Shown here piece after piece: positions 1 through 9,924 of a stretch of 64,000 nt of DNA. This stretch comes from Synechococcus sp. WH 8101. Its GTDB lineage: Bacteria > Cyanobacteriota > Cyanobacteriia > PCC-6307 > Cyanobiaceae. The stretch lies in NCBI RefSeq assembly GCF_004209775.1, contig NZ_CP035914.1, positions 1,550,001-1,614,000 on the forward strand. Reading direction: 5' to 3'. Positions within the stretch are counted from its first letter, which is position 1. The number at the start of each line of letters is the position of its first letter. The notes below the pieces were generated by a model. It worked only from the letters and a program-made list of their open reading frames with translations, was not told where the DNA came from and made no database searches. The position numbers and the translations under genes were made by a program.

Positions 1-1489
1 TGTCGCGAAATTCAGGATTCGGAGACTCTTCTCCAATCATCGCCTTGAGCTTGGCGGGCTTACCGCGCACCACCGGGATCAACTTCGCCAGTCGGTCGGC
101 ATCGCCATAGGGGATATCCAGCACCCGCGCCACATCCTTCAACACCGCCTTGGAGGTCATGCGGTTGAAGGTGATGATCTGCGCCACCTTGTCGTCGCCG
201 TAGCGGCGGGTGACGTAGTCGATCACTTCACCACGGCGCTCAATGCAGAAATCGGTGTCGATATCCGGCATCGATTTACGCTCCGGGTTGAGGAAACGTT
301 CGAACAGCAAGCCATTGCTCACCGGATCGATATTGGTGATGCCAAGGGCGTAGGCCACGAGAGAGCCTGCCGCAGATCCACGGCCCGGTCCCACCGGAAT
401 GCCCTGGTCGCGGGCAAAGCGGATGTAGTCCCACACCACCAGGAAGTAGGTGGGGAAGCCCATCTGCTCCATGATTCCCAGCTCATAGGTGAGCCGTTCG
501 CCGTAGGTGGGGGCGATCACCGCATCGGCATCGAGCTCCAGGCGCTCGCGCAGGCCACGCTCCGACACCTCCCGCAAATAACTCACCGGGGTGTGCCCCT
601 CCGGGATTGGGAACCTCGGCATCTGGTACCGGCCGAGAATGTCGTAATCCTCGACCTTGTCGGCCACCAACGCCGTGGTGGTGATCGCCTCCTGCACCAC
701 CTCCGGCGCGAGATGGTCAGCGAAGAGACGCCCCATCTCCTCTTCGCTGCGGATGTATTCCGTGCCGGTGTAGCGCAGGCGTTTCTCGTCGCTGATCAGC
801 TTGCCGGTGAGCACGCACAACAGGGCGTCGTGGGCCTCCACGTCGTGGCGCGTGAGGTAGTGGGCATCGTTGGTGGCGATCAGACCGATGCCCAGCTCCT
901 TGGCGATGCGCACGATCTCCACATTGACGATGCGGTCTTCGGGAGAACCGTGATCCTGAATCTCAAGGTAGAAATCATCACCGAACACCTCCTGATACCA
1001 ACGGGCCACATCCCTGGCCACATCCGGACGACCACGCAAAATCGCCTGAGGAATCTCGCCGCCGAGACAGGCCGTGGCGATGATCAGACCTTCGCTGTAT
1101 TGCTTGAGCAGGTGCTTATCAATGCAGGCCCGCGAGAAAATGCCTTTGCCGCGCATGCCGCGCAGATGACTGAGGCTGGTGAGCTTCACCAGATTGCGGT
1201 AGCCGGTGACATTCTTAGCCAGCACCACCAGGTGATAGCGCCGTTCTTTCTTCTGCTGGGGATCCTCGATCGAGCCGTTGATCACATACATCTCATTGCC
1301 GATGATCGGCTTGATGCCTGCGGCTTTGCAGAGTTTGAGCAGCTCGATCGCCCCATACATCACGCCGTGATCGGTGAGGGCCAGCGCCGGCATGCCCAGC
1401 TCCTTGCAGCGCTCCACCATCTGGGGCAACTGGGAGGCGCCATCGAGCAGGCTGTAGTCGCTGTGGTTGTGTAGGGGAACGAATGCCAT
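1..1489 (-). CDS. dnaE: DNA polymerase III subunit alpha (N-terminal part, cut by window edge)
   Basis: Catalytic subunit of the replicative DNA polymerase. About 496 residues are visible from an ATG at 1489; the C-terminal remainder lies outside the window. The N-terminal PHP domain begins with HNHSDYS (residues 7-13) and contains [14 protein letters not shown] lies near residue 370, and the polymerase active-site motif PDIDTDF near residue 408 carries the metal-binding aspartates. The gene is last in a minus-strand run after gatA, with an 88-base gap. Identification is secure; only the end is missing. Confidence 0.97.
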   Translation of the reverse strand, partial: MAFVPLHNHSDYSLLDGASQLPQMVERCKELGMPALALTDHGVMYGAIELLKLCKAAGIKPIIGNEMYVINGSIEDPQQKKERRYHLVVLAKNVTGYRNLVKLTSLSHLRGMRGKGIFSRACIDKHLLKQYSEGLIIATACLGGEIPQAILRGRPDVARDVARWYQEVFGDDFYLEIQDHGSPEDRIVNVEIVRIAKELGIGLIATNDAHYLTRHDVEAHDALLCVLTGKLISDEKRLRYTGTEYIRSEEEMGRLFADHLAPEVVQEAITTTALVADKVEDYDILGRYQMPRFPIPEGHTPVSYLREVSERGLRERLELDADAVIAPTYGERLTYELGIMEQMGFPTYFLVVWDYIRFARDQGIPVGPGRGSAAGSLVAYALGITNIDPVSNGLLFERFLNPERKSMPDIDTDFCIERRGEVIDYVTRRYGDDKVAQIITFNRMTSKAVLKDVARVLDIPYGDADRLAKLIPVVRGKPAKLKAMIGEESPNPEFRD

Positions 1490-1577
1490 AACCCCAGCCT
1501 AGGGGGCGGCGCAAGATAGGGGGTCAGGGGCTGAGGTCAGACACCAGATCTGGCGCCTTGACCGCCCCGGGGCTGGG

Positions 1578-3041
1578 TCAGCCCGGGATCAGGGCCCCCT
1601 CAGGACGATGCTGCATCACGGCCGCCGCCTGTTCGTATTGGTGGGCTACCTGCAGCAAACGGGGCTCCTCAAGCACATTGCCAATCAACTGAACACCGAT
1701 CGGTAGTCCGGCTTCATCAAAGCCACAGGGAACGCTGATCGCCGGCAGGCCGGCGAGGTTGGCCGGGATGGTGAGCAGATCGGCCAGATACATCGCCAGA
1801 GGGTCATCGGCATGGGCACCGCGACGGAACGATGTGGTGGGAGCCGTGGGCGTCAGCAGCACATCCACTTGTCGGTAGGCCGCATCGAAGTCCTGACGGA
1901 TCAGGGTGCGCACCTGCTGCGCTTTTTTGTAGTAGGCATCCACATAACCGGCCGAGAGGGCGTAGGTGCCGATCAGGATGCGGCGCTGCACCTCGGCCCC
2001 GAATCCTTCAGCGCGACTGCGGGCCGTCATGCCGGCCAGGCTGTCGGCGTCCTCGGCCCGATAGCCATATTTGACGCCGTCGTAGCGGGCGAGATTGGCG
2101 GACGCTTCCGAGGGGGCAATCACGTAATAAGTGGCAATGCCATCGTTGAAGCGAGGGCAGCTCACATCCACCAATTCGGCGCCGAGAGCCTGAAGCTGCT
2201 CCGCCGCGGCCATCACCGAAGCTTTCACTTCCGGATCCAGACCTTCCTGATCGAAGCATTCACGCACCAGGCCCACCCGCAGGCCATCGATCGGATCAGC
2301 CAGCGTGGCGCTGTAGTCGGGCACCGCTGCCCGCAGGCAGGTCGAATCGCGCGGGTCCGGGCCGGCCATCACCTGGAGCAGGGCGGCGGCATCGGCCACC
2401 GTTGTGGTGAACGGACCGACCTGATCAAGGGAGCTGGCAAACGCCACCAGCCCGTAGCGGCTGATTCGGCCATAGGTCGGTTTCAGACCCACCACACCAC
2501 AGAAGGAGGCGGGCTGACGAATCGAGCCGCCGGTGTCTGAACCGAGAGCAGCCATGCATTCACCCGAGGCCAGCGCCGCCGCACTGCCCCCGGAGCTACC
2601 GCCGGGCACATGCTCGAGATTCCAGGGATTGCCCGTGGGACCAAAGGCGGAGGTCTCGGTGGATCCACCCATGGCGAATTCATCGAGATTGGTTTTACCG
2701 AGAAGCACGGCACCTGAGCGCCAGAGACGCTCGGTGACGGTGGATTCATAGGGCGGCACAAAGTGCTCCAACATCCGGCTGGCGCAGGTGGTGCGCACAC
2801 CCCGGGTACAGAGGTTGTCTTTGATGGCCAAGGGCACGCCGGCCAGCGGCGGCAGAGTCTCACCTGCCTGACGTGCCGCGTCGATCCGATCCGCATCGGC
2901 ACGAGCCCTCTCGGCCGTCACATCGAGAAAGGCGTGGAGGCTGGGATCCACCGCAGCTATCCGGGCCAAATGATGATCGGTGAGCTCCCGGGCGGACACC
3001 TCACCAGATTCAAGTTGCTGACGCCACTCGGCGATCGCCAT
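1578..3041 (-). CDS. gatA: Glutamyl/aspartyl-tRNA amidotransferase subunit A
   Basis: Amidase subunit of GatCAB, which converts mischarged Glu-tRNA(Gln) (and Asp-tRNA(Asn)) to the correct amide form and so replaces a direct glutaminyl-tRNA synthetase route. The 487-residue product is full length. The amidase signature is clear: Lys74 in AIKDNL, Ser149 in GGSSGGS and Ser173 in GSDTGGS form the Lys-cisSer-Ser triad, with the expected 24-residue spacing between the serines. It starts with ATG, between the DUF1816 gene upstream and dnaE downstream on the same strand. GatB and GatC are not in the window. Confidence 0.97.
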   Translation of the reverse strand: MAIAEWRQQLESGEVSARELTDHHLARIAAVDPSLHAFLDVTAERARADADRIDAARQAGETLPPLAGVPLAIKDNLCTRGVRTTCASRMLEHFVPPYESTVTERLWRSGAVLLGKTNLDEFAMGGSTETSAFGPTGNPWNLEHVPGGSSGGSAAALASGECMAALGSDTGGSIRQPASFCGVVGLKPTYGRISRYGLVAFASSLDQVGPFTTTVADAAALLQVMAGPDPRDSTCLRAAVPDYSATLADPIDGLRVGLVRECFDQEGLDPEVKASVMAAAEQLQALGAELVDVSCPRFNDGIATYYVIAPSEASANLARYDGVKYGYRAEDADSLAGMTARSRAEGFGAEVQRRILIGTYALSAGYVDAYYKKAQQVRTLIRQDFDAAYRQVDVLLTPTAPTTSFRRGAHADDPLAMYLADLLTIPANLAGLPAISVPCGFDEAGLPIGVQLIGNVLEEPRLLQVAHQYEQAAAVMQHRPEGALIPG

Positions 3042-3071
3042 CGGCAGGGCTGTGATGCAGTTGCGACGCTA

Positions 3072-3320
3072 TCAGCCGTTGTCGACCGCAATGGTGAAGG
3101 GTTCACCGCGACGGCAGCGCAGCAGGCTGTGATCGATGGACTGAGGCGATTCGGAGGAGACATCCTCCAAGAACGCCGGCAGTTCCCGCTCCAGGCTGGT
3201 GCGGGTCACAAACGGACCGAACCAGTAGGTGACATCGGGGCCATGGGTCTGAATTCTTGCCCACCAGGCCATGCCGAGGCCGTTGGCAAGGGTGCGCAGC
3301 GGCCGAATCAGGGGGCCCAT
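3072..3320 (-). CDS. DUF1816 family protein
   Basis: Small 82-residue protein. Its core (AWWARIQTHGPDVTYWFGPF, then LPAFLEDVSSE and a C-terminal HSLLRCRRGEPFT) matches my memory of the cyanobacterial DUF1816 family, whose function is unknown. No signal peptide or membrane segment is visible. It ends 30 bases before gatA and follows the rlmB-like gene after an 88-base gap, so it probably sits in the same transcript. ATG start at 3320. Confidence 0.8.
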   Translation of the reverse strand: MGPLIRPLRTLANGLGMAWWARIQTHGPDVTYWFGPFVTRTSLERELPAFLEDVSSESPQSIDHSLLRCRRGEPFTIAVDNG

Positions 3321-3408
3321 GGAGCGGGTGGCATGTCTTCGTCATTTTGGCCCGATTCCGCGGCGATGGGACCCGCCGATCCGAGGAAAACAGCGGATCG
3401 GATCCGAA

Positions 3409-4857
3409 TCAGAGCTCGATGCTGCCGTCAAACACAGCTGGCGAAGGGGCCGAAGCGTTGTCTTGCTCCGTCCGATTCAGATCGAGGTGCACCACGTCTG
3501 CCGATAAACCCTCTGCCGGTGAAGACTCGGGCGCTGGCGCCTCGGGGTTGGGCGCCTCGGGGTTGGGCGCCTGGGCGGCGTTGCTGAAGCGGGGGCGCCG
3601 GATCGCAGGGGAGGGGGCCTGACCGCGCAGATCCTTCATCCAGCCGCGGCGGGCAACCTCGTAGAGGCACAGTGCCGTGGCCACCGAGGCATTGAGACTC
3701 GGGGTGATCCCGCGCAAAGGAATGCGGATCAGTTGATCGCAGTGACGACGAGTCAACAGCGAGAGGCCATCACCCTCCGAACCGGTGACCACCACCAGGG
3801 GCCCCTCCAGATCAGCCTCGGCCAGGGTCAGATCCCCCTCTTCAGCCAGACCGACCACCCGATACCCCGCATCCTTCAGGCTTTCGAGGGAACGATTCAG
3901 ATTCACCACCCGGGCAACGGGAAGGTGTTCCAGCGCCCCAGCCGCCACCTTCGCCACCGATCCAGTCAGACCGGCACTGCGTCGCTGGGGCAACACCACA
4001 CCGTGGGCGCCGAGAGCCTCGGCAGATCGAACAATCGCACCCAGGTTGTGGGGATCGGTGAGGCCATCAAGAGCCAGAAGAAGGGGGGGTTCCCCCAGGG
4101 AGGCACAACCTTCGATCAGGGTCGGGAGATCGAGGGTTTCCGCAGCGGCGGTCTGCAGGGCGATGCCCTGATGCACCGCACCGCCGGTGATCTGGCCCAG
4201 CCGGGCCCAGGTGACCTCTTCCACCAGCACTCCAGAGGCCTTCGCCTCCCGCAGCAGGCCCATGAATCGAGGCGCACTGCGCATGTCGGAGGTGCACCAG
4301 ATGCGATGAATCGGCCGTCCCGCCTCCAGCGCGGCCTGGGTGGCGTGTCGACCCCAGAGCAGATCATCGGCCGGCGGCTCGGCCGCATGGCTGCTGGCTT
4401 CAGGCGCAAGCGCAGGCGCAGCGGCGCGCTCCGGTGGGGTCCAACCGGCACGCTGGGGTCCGCGGCGGTAGTCGGGGCGGGAGCGTTCTGGGCGAGAAGA
4501 CATCGGCTTGCGCTGATCCCGATCAAAGCGACCTGTTCGATCAGAACGGCCCTCTTGATTCCAACGCGGCTCCCGCGGGGAGTGCTCCTCTCGGTTGAAG
4601 CGATCGGGGCGGTCACGCTCCGGGCGACCCCGATCGAATCGATCGCGACTGGGGCGCTCCCGAAACGAGCGTTCGCGATCCGGGCGCTCCCGATCCGGGC
4701 GACCTCGGTCGGCACGGTCGCGGCGATAGCGGTCCTCGCGGCGGCCATCGCTGGGCGGTCGGTCATCGCCCTGGCCAGCCCCATCGCGACGGCTGCGGTA
4801 AGGACGACTGGAGCGACCCGCTCCTCCTGGCGAACGGCGATCAGAACGGAAGCTCAT
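3409..4857 (-). CDS. rlmB: TrmH/RlmB-family 23S rRNA 2'-O-ribose methyltransferase with long charged extensions
   Basis: SPOUT methyltransferase, probably methylating a guanosine ribose in 23S rRNA. The catalytic part starts near residue 165 (LLWGRHATQAALEAG) with a substrate-binding domain, followed by the knot motifs NLGAIVRSAEALG, VVTGSEGDGLS and IPLRGITPSLNASVA. Residues 1-165 are an Arg/Asp/Glu-rich low-complexity extension (RERPDRERSFRERP-type repeats), absent from the E. coli enzyme. A C-terminal tail of about 65 residues contains an NPEAPNPEAPAPE repeat. It starts 12 bases after mrnC, in one operon. The family is secure; the exact target nucleotide is inferred. Confidence 0.9.
   Translation of the reverse strand: MSFRSDRRSPGGAGRSSRPYRSRRDGAGQGDDRPPSDGRREDRYRRDRADRGRPDRERPDRERSFRERPSRDRFDRGRPERDRPDRFNREEHSPREPRWNQEGRSDRTGRFDRDQRKPMSSRPERSRPDYRRGPQRAGWTPPERAAAPALAPEASSHAAEPPADDLLWGRHATQAALEAGRPIHRIWCTSDMRSAPRFMGLLREAKASGVLVEEVTWARLGQITGGAVHQGIALQTAAAETLDLPTLIEGCASLGEPPLLLALDGLTDPHNLGAIVRSAEALGAHGVVLPQRRSAGLTGSVAKVAAGALEHLPVARVVNLNRSLESLKDAGYRVVGLAEEGDLTLAEADLEGPLVVVTGSEGDGLSLLTRRHCDQLIRIPLRGITPSLNASVATALCLYEVARRGWMKDLRGQAPSPAIRRPRFSNAAQAPNPEAPNPEAPAPESSPAEGLSADVVHLDLNRTEQDNASAPSPAVFDGSIEL
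3536..3572. repeat. 15-bp tandem repeat inside rlmB-like gene
   Basis: Two full copies and a partial third copy of GGCGCCTCGGGGTTG lie head to tail within the C-terminal tail of the methyltransferase. The unit is a multiple of three, so copy changes keep the frame; it encodes the NPEAP repeat on the minus strand. Confidence 0.85.
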
Positions 4858-4869
4858 GGGCAGAACGGT

Positions 4870-5280
4870 CTATGGCAGGGCGGTGTCGGTCTCCTCGAGT
4901 CGATCCAAAAGCTCGGCAAGCCGCGCCGGATTCTGCAAAAAGAGCCAGCCCACCATTGTCTCAAATCCCGTGGCCCGGCCATAAATCGACGCCTCACCGC
5001 GCCGGGGCCCACGACCGGCGCGATTCCGCCCCCGGCGCACCCAATCCCTCTCCTGGTCGGTGAGCAGGGGATCAAGCCGCTCGAGCAGATCGGCCTGGGC
5101 TGCTGCTTTCACCTCCGCCACCACCGCCCGATGCAGGTCATCGGAGCGTCCCGGACGCCGGCAGTGGCGCAAGCGCTGATGCAGTTCCCACACCGCATCA
5201 CCCAGCCAGGCCAGCTGAAGTGGCCCAAGACCATCGGCGATGCCGACCTGGGTCGCCTGGGCACGGATCCAGTCGCTCAA
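4870..5280 (-). CDS. mrnC: Mini-ribonuclease III
   Basis: Short RNase III-like enzyme without a double-stranded RNA-binding domain, expected to act on 23S rRNA precursor. The 136 residues contain LAWLGDAVWELHQR (residues 23-36), matching the acidic RNase III signature of the Mini-III family, and YGRATGFETMVGWLFL near the C-terminus with the second acidic site. It starts with TTG one base after the STAS gene stop codon, and the rlmB-like gene follows 12 bases downstream. Pairing with a 23S rRNA methyltransferase fits a ribosome-maturation role. Confidence 0.88.
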   Translation of the reverse strand: MSDWIRAQATQVGIADGLGPLQLAWLGDAVWELHQRLRHCRRPGRSDDLHRAVVAEVKAAAQADLLERLDPLLTDQERDWVRRGRNRAGRGPRRGEASIYGRATGFETMVGWLFLQNPARLAELLDRLEETDTALP

Positions 5281-5281
5281 A

Positions 5282-5629
5282 TCAAGCCGCCAGCTGATTC
5301 ATGGCGCTCTCCAGATCGGGAACCAGATGGAGAAACTCCTCCAGACGCACCAGTTTCACCGTCTGAATCACCCGGGCATTGCCAACCACCAGGAAGCTGC
5401 GCTTCCCGTCGTTGCACTGCTTGGCGAGCTGCACCATCGCCCCCAGACCGGAGGAATCGATGAAATCGATCTTGCTCAGATCCACAACGACAGCAGACTT
5501 GTTGGTCTGCAGCACGTCGCCCACATAGGCCAGGAACTGCTTCTCGGAATAGGCGTCCAGCTGGCCGGTGAAATGGAAGACCAGGCAACGGTCCCGTTGC
5601 TCGAAACCGCCGCGCAGAGAAACGGTCAA
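5282..5629 (-). CDS. STAS-domain protein (anti-sigma-factor antagonist type)
   Basis: Single STAS domain of 115 residues, the fold of SpoIIAA-type antagonists that release a partner from an anti-sigma or switch kinase. The motif KIDFIDSSGLGAMVQLAK carries the usual phosphorylatable serine at residue 59 or 60. A TTG codon at 5629 is used as start; the frame stays open a little upstream, so a slightly longer N-terminus is possible. No cognate anti-sigma kinase is adjacent. It lies between carA and mrnC on the same strand. Confidence 0.85.
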   Translation of the reverse strand: MTVSLRGGFEQRDRCLVFHFTGQLDAYSEKQFLAYVGDVLQTNKSAVVVDLSKIDFIDSSGLGAMVQLAKQCNDGKRSFLVVGNARVIQTVKLVRLEEFLHLVPDLESAMNQLAA

Positions 5630-5712
5630 TCGCTGCAGTTCAGTGATGGAACCAGACCCCCTCGAAAGTGTTGTGCCGAAGTGTAGGGATCCTCACCGCA
5701 GAACACCACGAT

Positions 5713-6867
5713 TCAGCGCCGTTCCGCCATCAACGCCACAAATCGAGCGAAGTGATGGTCGGCATCGTGGGGACCTGGACTGGCTTCCGGGTGGTACTGC
5801 ACCCCGAAAACCGGTTGATGACGATGGGCCATGGCCGCCACGGTGCGGTCGTTCAGGTTGAAGTGGGTGATGGCGATCGCCTCAGGATCGAGCGATGCAC
5901 CATCGAGAGCAAAGCCATGGTTCTGGCTGGTGATTTCCACCTGTCCGGTGGTGCCGCACGGATGGTTCAGACCACGATGGCCGTAAGTGAGCTTGAAGGT
6001 GGAGCCCCCCAGGGCGAGGCCGAGAATCTGATGGCCGAGGCAGATCCCGAACAAAGGCAGGTTCTTCTCAGCCAGCAGGTCGCGGGCCAGGCCGATGCCG
6101 TTGGTCACAGCGGCGGGATCACCAGGGCCGTTGGAGAGGAACACCCCTTCGGGCTGTTGGGCTAGCACCGTGGCTAGATCGACATCGGCAGGCATCACGG
6201 TCACATCGCAGCCATGGCCCACCAACCGATCGAGAATCGCCCGCTTGATGCCGAAATCGATCGCCACAACGCGATACCGCTGGGAGGGCGAGGGCTGCAA
6301 CCGCTGATCAAAGGCGGCCGAACAGGCGCTTGTCCAGGTGTAGGGATGCTCGGTGGAAACCTGATCGGCCAGGTTCAACCCCTGCATCGACGGAGCGGAG
6401 CGCACGGTGTCGAGCAAAGCCTGGGGCGACTGCCCATCACTGCTGATGACGCCATTCATGGCACCGGTCTCGCGCAGATGACGCACCAGGGCCCGTGTGT
6501 CGATGCCATGGATGCCCACCACACCATGGGCGTCGAGCCAGTCGGGCAGCGTCTGATGGCAGCGCCAGTTGCTGGGACGGGGTGCCAGCTGCCGAGCGAT
6601 CAGTCCTCGGGCGTGGGGCCTCTCCGCCTCCTGATCGTCTGGATTGACGCCGGTGTTGCCCAGTTCGGGATAGGTGAATGTGACCAGCTGGCCGGCATAA
6701 CTGGGGTCGGTCAGCACCTCCTGGTACCCGGTCATGCCGGTGTTGAACACCACTTCGCCCACCACCGACCCCCGGGCACCGCAGGCCAGCCCTTCAAACA
6801 CGGTGCCATCGGCCAGAACGAGTCGCGCCGTCGCTCTGGCCTGAGCGCCTGAATCAGCAACAGTCAT
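5713..6867 (-). CDS. carA: Carbamoyl-phosphate synthase small subunit
   Basis: Glutaminase subunit that supplies ammonia to CarB for carbamoyl phosphate, feeding arginine and pyrimidine synthesis. The 384-residue product starts at MTVADSG; the frame is open 65 codons further upstream but that part overlaps trpD and is not family-like. The N-terminal CarA domain is followed by a class I glutamine amidotransferase domain with Cys276 in FGICLGHQ and His359/Glu361 in GVQYHPEAS. Start 34 bases after trpD; carB is not in the window. Confidence 0.97.
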   Translation of the reverse strand: MTVADSGAQARATARLVLADGTVFEGLACGARGSVVGEVVFNTGMTGYQEVLTDPSYAGQLVTFTYPELGNTGVNPDDQEAERPHARGLIARQLAPRPSNWRCHQTLPDWLDAHGVVGIHGIDTRALVRHLRETGAMNGVISSDGQSPQALLDTVRSAPSMQGLNLADQVSTEHPYTWTSACSAAFDQRLQPSPSQRYRVVAIDFGIKRAILDRLVGHGCDVTVMPADVDLATVLAQQPEGVFLSNGPGDPAAVTNGIGLARDLLAEKNLPLFGICLGHQILGLALGGSTFKLTYGHRGLNHPCGTTGQVEITSQNHGFALDGASLDPEAIAITHFNLNDRTVAAMAHRHQPVFGVQYHPEASPGPHDADHHFARFVALMAERR

Positions 6868-6901
6868 CGGCAGCGCGCTCCCTTCGGCGACAGTCGTGAA
6901 C

Positions 6902-7948
6902 TCATTCTTCCTCGGCGGGGTCCAGCGCCTGGCGCAGCTGCTCCAGACGCTTCCAGGCTCGCCCCTCCGCCAGGGCGGTGATGGCGCGATCGACACCGGA
7001 TCGCAGATCCATCTCCACGCCAGCCACCCAGAGCACCAGCGCCGTGTTGAACGCCACCACATCCCGCTGCGCTTCGCTGCCCCGCCCCTGCAACAGCTCG
7101 CGCAGGATCGCCTGATTCAGCTCCAGATCTCCGCCCTTGAGGGCCGACAACGGCGCCTCCCGCAGGCCGAAATCTCCGGGCGCCAGGGTTTCGGCGCGGA
7201 TCCGGCCCTCCTCCACGATGCGCACGGCATTGGGGCCGGCCAGGGAGGCTTCATCTAAACCGCCGGCGCCATGCACCACCACAGCGCGCCGTTGCCCGAG
7301 CTGCTGCAGGGCCTCCGCCATCGGATCAAGCAGATCCGCGCGGGCCACACCGAGCACCTGACCATCGGGCAGAAGGGGATTGACCAGCGGACCGAGCAGG
7401 TTGAACACGGTGCGCACGCCAAGGCTGCGCCGCAACGGCGCCAGATTGACCAGGGCCGGATGCCAGGCCGGAGCAAAGAGAAAGGTGACGCCCACGGCGG
7501 GCAGCGCCTCCACCACCTGGCGGGCGTCAGCCTGCAAGTGCAACCCCAGGCCTTCCAGAACATCGGCCGAGCCCACCCGACCACTGGCGCTGCGATTGCC
7601 GTGTTTGGCCACCACCGCGCCGCAGGCCACTGCGGTGAAAGCCACCGCAGTGGAGATATTGAAGGTGTCGGCGCCATCACCACCGGTGCCGCAGGTATCG
7701 ACCAGCAGGCCCTCGGGGCGGGCGCAGGGCAGGGGACAAGCCCGGCGCAGCACCTCGGCCATGGCCGCCAGCTCTCCCCCCTGCGCCCCCCGCGCTCGCA
7801 GGGCCGCCAGGAAGGCTCCGGTCTGAACCGGGGTGAGCTCCTCCGCCAGCCAGGCCTCCATCAGCGCCGCGGCATCCGAGGGCAGAAGCTGCTCACCCTC
7901 GAGCAGGCGATCGAGCAAACGGGGCCAGGGGGCGGAGGCAGTGGCCAT
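6902..7948 (-). CDS. trpD: Anthranilate phosphoribosyltransferase
   Basis: Transfers phosphoribose from PRPP to anthranilate in tryptophan synthesis. The 348-residue product has GTGGDG (residues 87-92) and [15 protein letters not shown] (115-129), the PRPP and anthranilate binding motifs. I chose the ATG at 7948 because the upstream in-frame extension runs through a terminator-like hairpin and is not family sequence. It is first in the run trpD-carA-STAS-mrnC. The hairpin just before its start suggests regulated read-through. Other trp genes are not nearby. Confidence 0.96.
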   Translation of the reverse strand: MATASAPWPRLLDRLLEGEQLLPSDAAALMEAWLAEELTPVQTGAFLAALRARGAQGGELAAMAEVLRRACPLPCARPEGLLVDTCGTGGDGADTFNISTAVAFTAVACGAVVAKHGNRSASGRVGSADVLEGLGLHLQADARQVVEALPAVGVTFLFAPAWHPALVNLAPLRRSLGVRTVFNLLGPLVNPLLPDGQVLGVARADLLDPMAEALQQLGQRRAVVVHGAGGLDEASLAGPNAVRIVEEGRIRAETLAPGDFGLREAPLSALKGGDLELNQAILRELLQGRGSEAQRDVVAFNTALVLWVAGVEMDLRSGVDRAITALAEGRAWKRLEQLRQALDPAEEE

Positions 7949-7958
7949 GGGCAGACAG

Positions 7959-7987
7959 AAAAAAACCCGGGTGCGAAGCACGCCGGG
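7959..7987 (-). terminator. Terminator-like hairpin in the trpD leader
   Basis: On the minus strand, CCCGG-C-GTGC pairs with GCAC-CCGGG around a TTC loop (one bulged C), followed at once by seven T residues. The T run ends 10 bases before the trpD ATG. The only gene upstream is divergent, so this hairpin cannot end another minus-strand gene and may be an attenuator. Confidence 0.75.
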
Positions 7988-8126
7988 CCGGGTGATGGGG
8001 ACTGTTCCAATATCCCTCAAAAAGCATCATCTGGCCAGAACGCCCCACTCGTTTCCGGCGGCCCCCGACGCAAACTCCGGGTCAAGCCCAACAGCTTCCT
8101 AAGTTGAAGCCTGCACCGCCGACTGC

Positions 8127-9878
8127 ATGGCAGCCTTTCGCATTGACCTGATCGGCCGATATCTGAGGCCCCATCGCCGCACCGTCCTGTTCGGCGCTGT
8201 GGCCCTGGTGATCGTCAATGTGCTGAGCGTCACGATTCCCCTCGAAGTGCGGCGGATCATCGACGAGCTCCAAGGCGGCTTCGCGGTGAGCGATGTGCTG
8301 CGTCAGGCGGGCTGGATCGTGCTCCTGGCGAGCACCATGGCCGTGGTGCGGCTGATCTCGCGGCAGCTCGTCTTCGGCGTGGGCCGCCAGGTGGAGGTGG
8401 ACCTGCGCCAGAAACTGTTTGAACGGATGCTCGAGCAGGAACCGGGCTGGGTGCAACAGACAGGCAGCGGCGAAGTGATCAGCCGGGCCACCAGCGATGT
8501 GGAGAACGTGCGACGCCTGCTTGGTTTCGCCGTGCTCAGCCTCACCAACACCGCCCTGGCCTATGCCTTCACCCTGCCGGCGATGCTGGCGATCGATCCA
8601 GGGCTGACCGTCGCGGCGATCGCCCTTTATCCGGTGATGCTCGGAGCCGTGCGTCTGTTCGGGGGGCGGATGATGCGCCAGCAGCGGCGCCAGCAGGAGG
8701 AACTGGCCGGCCTCAGCGATCTGATCCAGGAAGACCTCTCCGGCATCGCCGCCATCAAGATCTACGGACAGGAGCCTCAGGAACAGGCCGCCTTCGGGGA
8801 ACGGAACCTGCGCTACAGGGATTCCGCCATCCACCTGGCGCGCACCCGCAGCACCCTGTTCCCCCTGCTCGAGGGCATCTCCTCGATTTCACTGCTGCTG
8901 CTGCTTGCCCTGGGCAGCGGCCAGCTGGAGCGGGGCAGTCTCACGATCGGCGGCCTGGTGGCCCTCATTCTTTATGTGGAGCGGCTGGTGTTCCCCACCG
9001 CCCTGCTGGGCTTCACCCTCAACACCTTCCAGACCGGTCAGGTGAGTCTGGAGCGGGTGGAGGAACTGCTGAAACGGGAGCCTCAGATCAGCGATCCGAT
9101 CACACCCCAGCAACCAACAACGCCAGCGCGGGGACGGATCGAAGCCAGAAACCTCCACATCCGCTACGACGGCAGCAACCGCGACACACTCAACGGCCTC
9201 TCGTTTGTGGTGGAGCCCGGCGAGCTGGTGGCGGTGGTGGGCCCCGTGGGCTGCGGTAAAACCACCCTGGCTCGGGCCCTCGGCCGCATGGTGACTGTGC
9301 CGGAGGGGGAGCTGTTCATCGACGGTTGCGACGTGACCCAGCTGCGCCTCACAGACCTTCGTAGCCTCATCGCCCTGGTGCCCCAGGAGGGGTATCTGTT
9401 CACGAGCACCCTGGCGGACAACCTGCGCTACGGCGAACCATCCGCCCCCCTGGAAGCGGTGGAGGCGGCGGCAGCGGAAGCGCGCCTGCTGGATGACGTG
9501 CGCGGCTTTCCGGATGGCTTCGACACCCTGGTGGGTGAACGGGGGATCACCCTGAGCGGCGGCCAGCGGCAGCGCACCGCCCTGGGGCGGGCCCTGATCA
9601 TGTCGTCTCCGGTGCTTGTGCTCGACGATGCCCTGGCCAGTGTTGACAACAACACGGCGGCGGCAATCCTGGCGTCGGTGCGCGCCCAGCGGCAGCGCAC
9701 GATTCTGATGATCAGCCATCAACTCTCCGCCGCTGCAGCCTGCGATCGGATCCTGGTGATCGAAGACGGTCAGCTGGTGCAGCAAGGTCATCACAGCGTG
9801 TTGGTGGAGGAGGACGGCGCCTATCGACGCCTCTGGGAGCGGGAACAGGCTGCGGAACGTCTCGAAGCGGTGGCCTGA
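8127..9878 (+). CDS. ABC exporter half-transporter (permease fused to ATPase)
   Basis: Membrane exporter of the MdlA/MsbA type, 583 residues. An N-terminal six-helix transmembrane domain (about residues 1-310) is followed by an ATPase domain with Walker A GPVGCGKTT (near 372), signature LSGGQRQR (near 475), Walker B VLVLDDALASVD (near 497) and the H-loop SHQ. The residue after the Walker B aspartate is Asp rather than the usual catalytic Glu, a change known in one half of asymmetric heterodimeric exporters. No partner half is adjacent. Divergent from trpD. Substrate unknown. Confidence 0.9.
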   Translation: MAAFRIDLIGRYLRPHRRTVLFGAVALVIVNVLSVTIPLEVRRIIDELQGGFAVSDVLRQAGWIVLLASTMAVVRLISRQLVFGVGRQVEVDLRQKLFERMLEQEPGWVQQTGSGEVISRATSDVENVRRLLGFAVLSLTNTALAYAFTLPAMLAIDPGLTVAAIALYPVMLGAVRLFGGRMMRQQRRQQEELAGLSDLIQEDLSGIAAIKIYGQEPQEQAAFGERNLRYRDSAIHLARTRSTLFPLLEGISSISLLLLLALGSGQLERGSLTIGGLVALILYVERLVFPTALLGFTLNTFQTGQVSLERVEELLKREPQISDPITPQQPTTPARGRIEARNLHIRYDGSNRDTLNGLSFVVEPGELVAVVGPVGCGKTTLARALGRMVTVPEGELFIDGCDVTQLRLTDLRSLIALVPQEGYLFTSTLADNLRYGEPSAPLEAVEAAAAEARLLDDVRGFPDGFDTLVGERGITLSGGQRQRTALGRALIMSSPVLVLDDALASVDNNTAAAILASVRAQRQRTILMISHQLSAAAACDRILVIEDGQLVQQGHHSVLVEEDGAYRRLWEREQAAERLEAVA

Positions 9879-9924
9879 CGGCCCGGGCGCGGCTTAGCTG
9901 GAGAAGACCCATGGCCTGCCGCCC

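Noticed and set aside
3733-5463. 576-codon open frame on the plus strand across rlmB and mrnC
   Set aside because: Antisense to two recognised genes. Its sequence is the low-complexity reflection of the Arg-rich repeats and shows no family motif.
6868-7062. 65-codon N-terminal extension of carA
   Set aside because: Overlaps trpD coding sequence and does not resemble any CarA N-terminus.
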